Assembly (NCBI GenBank): GCA_964650405.1
Contig: CAZYTO010000153.1
Coordinates: 1-13,843, forward strand
From: CAZYTO01 sp964650405
Lineage (GTDB): Bacteria; Acidobacteriota; Thermoanaerobaculia; Gp7-AA8
Length of the DNA stretch: 13,843 bases
Direction: 5' to 3'
Both the position numbers and the translations under genes were made by a program. Below the pieces are notes generated by a model, which worked only from the letters and a program-made list of their open reading frames with translations, did no database searches and was not told the origin of the DNA. This document shows, piece after piece, positions 13,331-13,843 of this stretch (the first letter of the stretch is position 1; the number at the start of each line of letters is the position of its first letter).

Positions 13331-13378
13331 GTTCATTCCGAGCGAGGGGGGCGGATGGGCGGGTGCGAGGAATCAAAG
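13331..13378 (-). repeat. Family D dispersed repeat, copy D3 (inverted to D2)
   Basis: On the minus strand it reads CTTTGATTCCTCGCACCCGC and ends CTCGCTCGGAATGAAC. It is a more diverged copy of the element at 13457-13505, in opposite orientation. It stops 4 bases before the permease ATG. Confidence 0.7.
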
Positions 13379-13460
13379 CGAACGTGCATTCGCAATGTTC
13401 GCTCTCGCTCCACGTCCGTCGGTTTCCTGTCATTGCTACATCCCGGTTCACAGTTGCTTT

Positions 13461-13505
13461 GATCCTTCGCTCCCGCCCTGCCCACCACCCTCGCTCAGGA
13501 TGAAC
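13461..13505 (+). repeat. Family D dispersed repeat, copy D2
   Basis: A 45-base element, GATCCTTCGCTCCCGCCC through CGCTCAGGATGAAC, 40 of 45 identical to D1. Its last base is part of the TAG stop of the adaptor gene. With D3 and a unique core of about 80 bases it fills 175 of the 178 bases between adaptor and permease. Confidence 0.85.
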
Positions 13506-13843
13506 TAAGAAATCTCTTTCGGCGGCCGCTCCACCACCTTATCTCCCTGCTTCAGTCCAGAGGTGATCTCGACGTTGAGGCCGTCGCTGATGCCGGTCTT
13601 GACCTCGACCTTCTTGGGCTGGGCCTTGGGGTCGGCGGCGGGCAGTTCCACGGTCGCTTTCTTGCCGCCGTCCTCGAACGTCACGAGGCGCTCGGGGATG
13701 GTGAGGACGTCCTTCTTCTCCCGGATGATGATGTCGGCGTTGGCCGAGTAGCCGGCGCGGAGGGTGATCTTCGCGCCGCGATCGAGCTCGATCTCGACGT
13801 CGAAGAGGGTGGCCCCCTCCTTCTGCAGGGCCTGCGGGGCGAT
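13505..13843 (-). CDS. MacA/HlyD-type periplasmic adaptor (membrane fusion protein), C-terminal part only
   Basis: The frame is open from the window edge to TAG at 13505-13507, giving the last 112 residues. GATLFDVEIELDRGAKI, LRAGYSANADIIIREKKDVL and TIPERLVTFEDGGK are the beta-barrel and membrane-proximal segments characteristic of MacA-type adaptors. A terminal VEVKTGISDGLNVEITSGLK and GDKVVERP follow. The adaptor is anchored in the inner membrane, spans the periplasm and links the permeases to an outer-membrane channel. Its start, membrane anchor, hairpin and lipoyl domain lie beyond the window. As the first visible gene of the minus-strand operon, it supports the reading of the downstream genes as a tripartite system. 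The cargo (antibiotic, peptide, siderophore or lipoprotein) cannot be deduced. Confidence 0.9.
   Translation of the reverse strand: MAPQALQKEGATLFDVEIELDRGAKITLRAGYSANADIIIREKKDVLTIPERLVTFEDGGKKATVELPAADPKAQPKKVEVKTGISDGLNVEITSGLKQGDKVVERPPKEIS

Overview
The window is GC-rich bacterial chromosome from a draft assembly (a 100-base N run lies at 10854-10953). High GC, an ECF sigma factor with a cotranscribed anti-sigma-like/YfbK-like protein, a DUF1684 lipoprotein, a DUF4388-FHA protein and a MacA plus split-permease ABC system together suggest an Acidobacteriota-like soil or sediment bacterium. That placement is inference; there is no rRNA or other decisive marker. No phage, insertion sequence, CRISPR array, tRNA or rRNA was seen.

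Layout, left to right: a partial mycothiol-dependent maleylpyruvate isomerase/DinB-fold protein (minus, <1-631); a 483-base spacer with an inverted pair of ~95 bp repeats; a DUF1684 lipoprotein (minus); a divergent ECF sigma factor (plus) overlapped by a 579-residue membrane protein (plus); a 456-base palindromic repeat island; an 84-residue zinc-ribbon protein (minus); a dienelactone hydrolase (plus); a YeiH/UPF0324 membrane protein (plus); an MFS transporter of the SHS (lactate/sialate) type (minus); a DUF4388-FHA protein (plus); and a minus-strand operon running macA-like adaptor (partial, right edge), permease, permease (crossed by the N run), ATPase.

How the genes work together: the sigma factor and 579-residue protein are translationally coupled and probably form a sigma/regulator pair. 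The four minus-strand genes at the right encode a complete tripartite export or lipoprotein-type ABC system, lacking only the outer-membrane channel and the N-terminal part of the adaptor. The remaining genes look like single-gene units.

The most unusual feature is the intergenic DNA. Ten of the eleven non-overlapping gaps between genes hold dispersed repeats, from several unrelated families. Most are arranged as inverted pairs or hairpins, and several reach to within a few bases of the flanking start or stop codons. The families are: A (~92-95 bp, five copies, with a CCCTCACCCC end and a 10-bp CCCTCTCCC hairpin end); B (7-bp arrays of GAGTGCC or GGGTGCC); C (8-bp CGCTTATT arrays); D (~45 bp, three copies); E (TTCTGCC heptamers); and F (a hairpin plus T-tract inside the ABC operon). 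A second signal is that five genes lack a Shine-Dalgarno sequence and have a TANNNT box 7-10 bases before the start codon, as expected for leaderless or near-leaderless transcripts. The N run is flanked by an exact 55-base duplication, so the interrupted permease is almost certainly intact.
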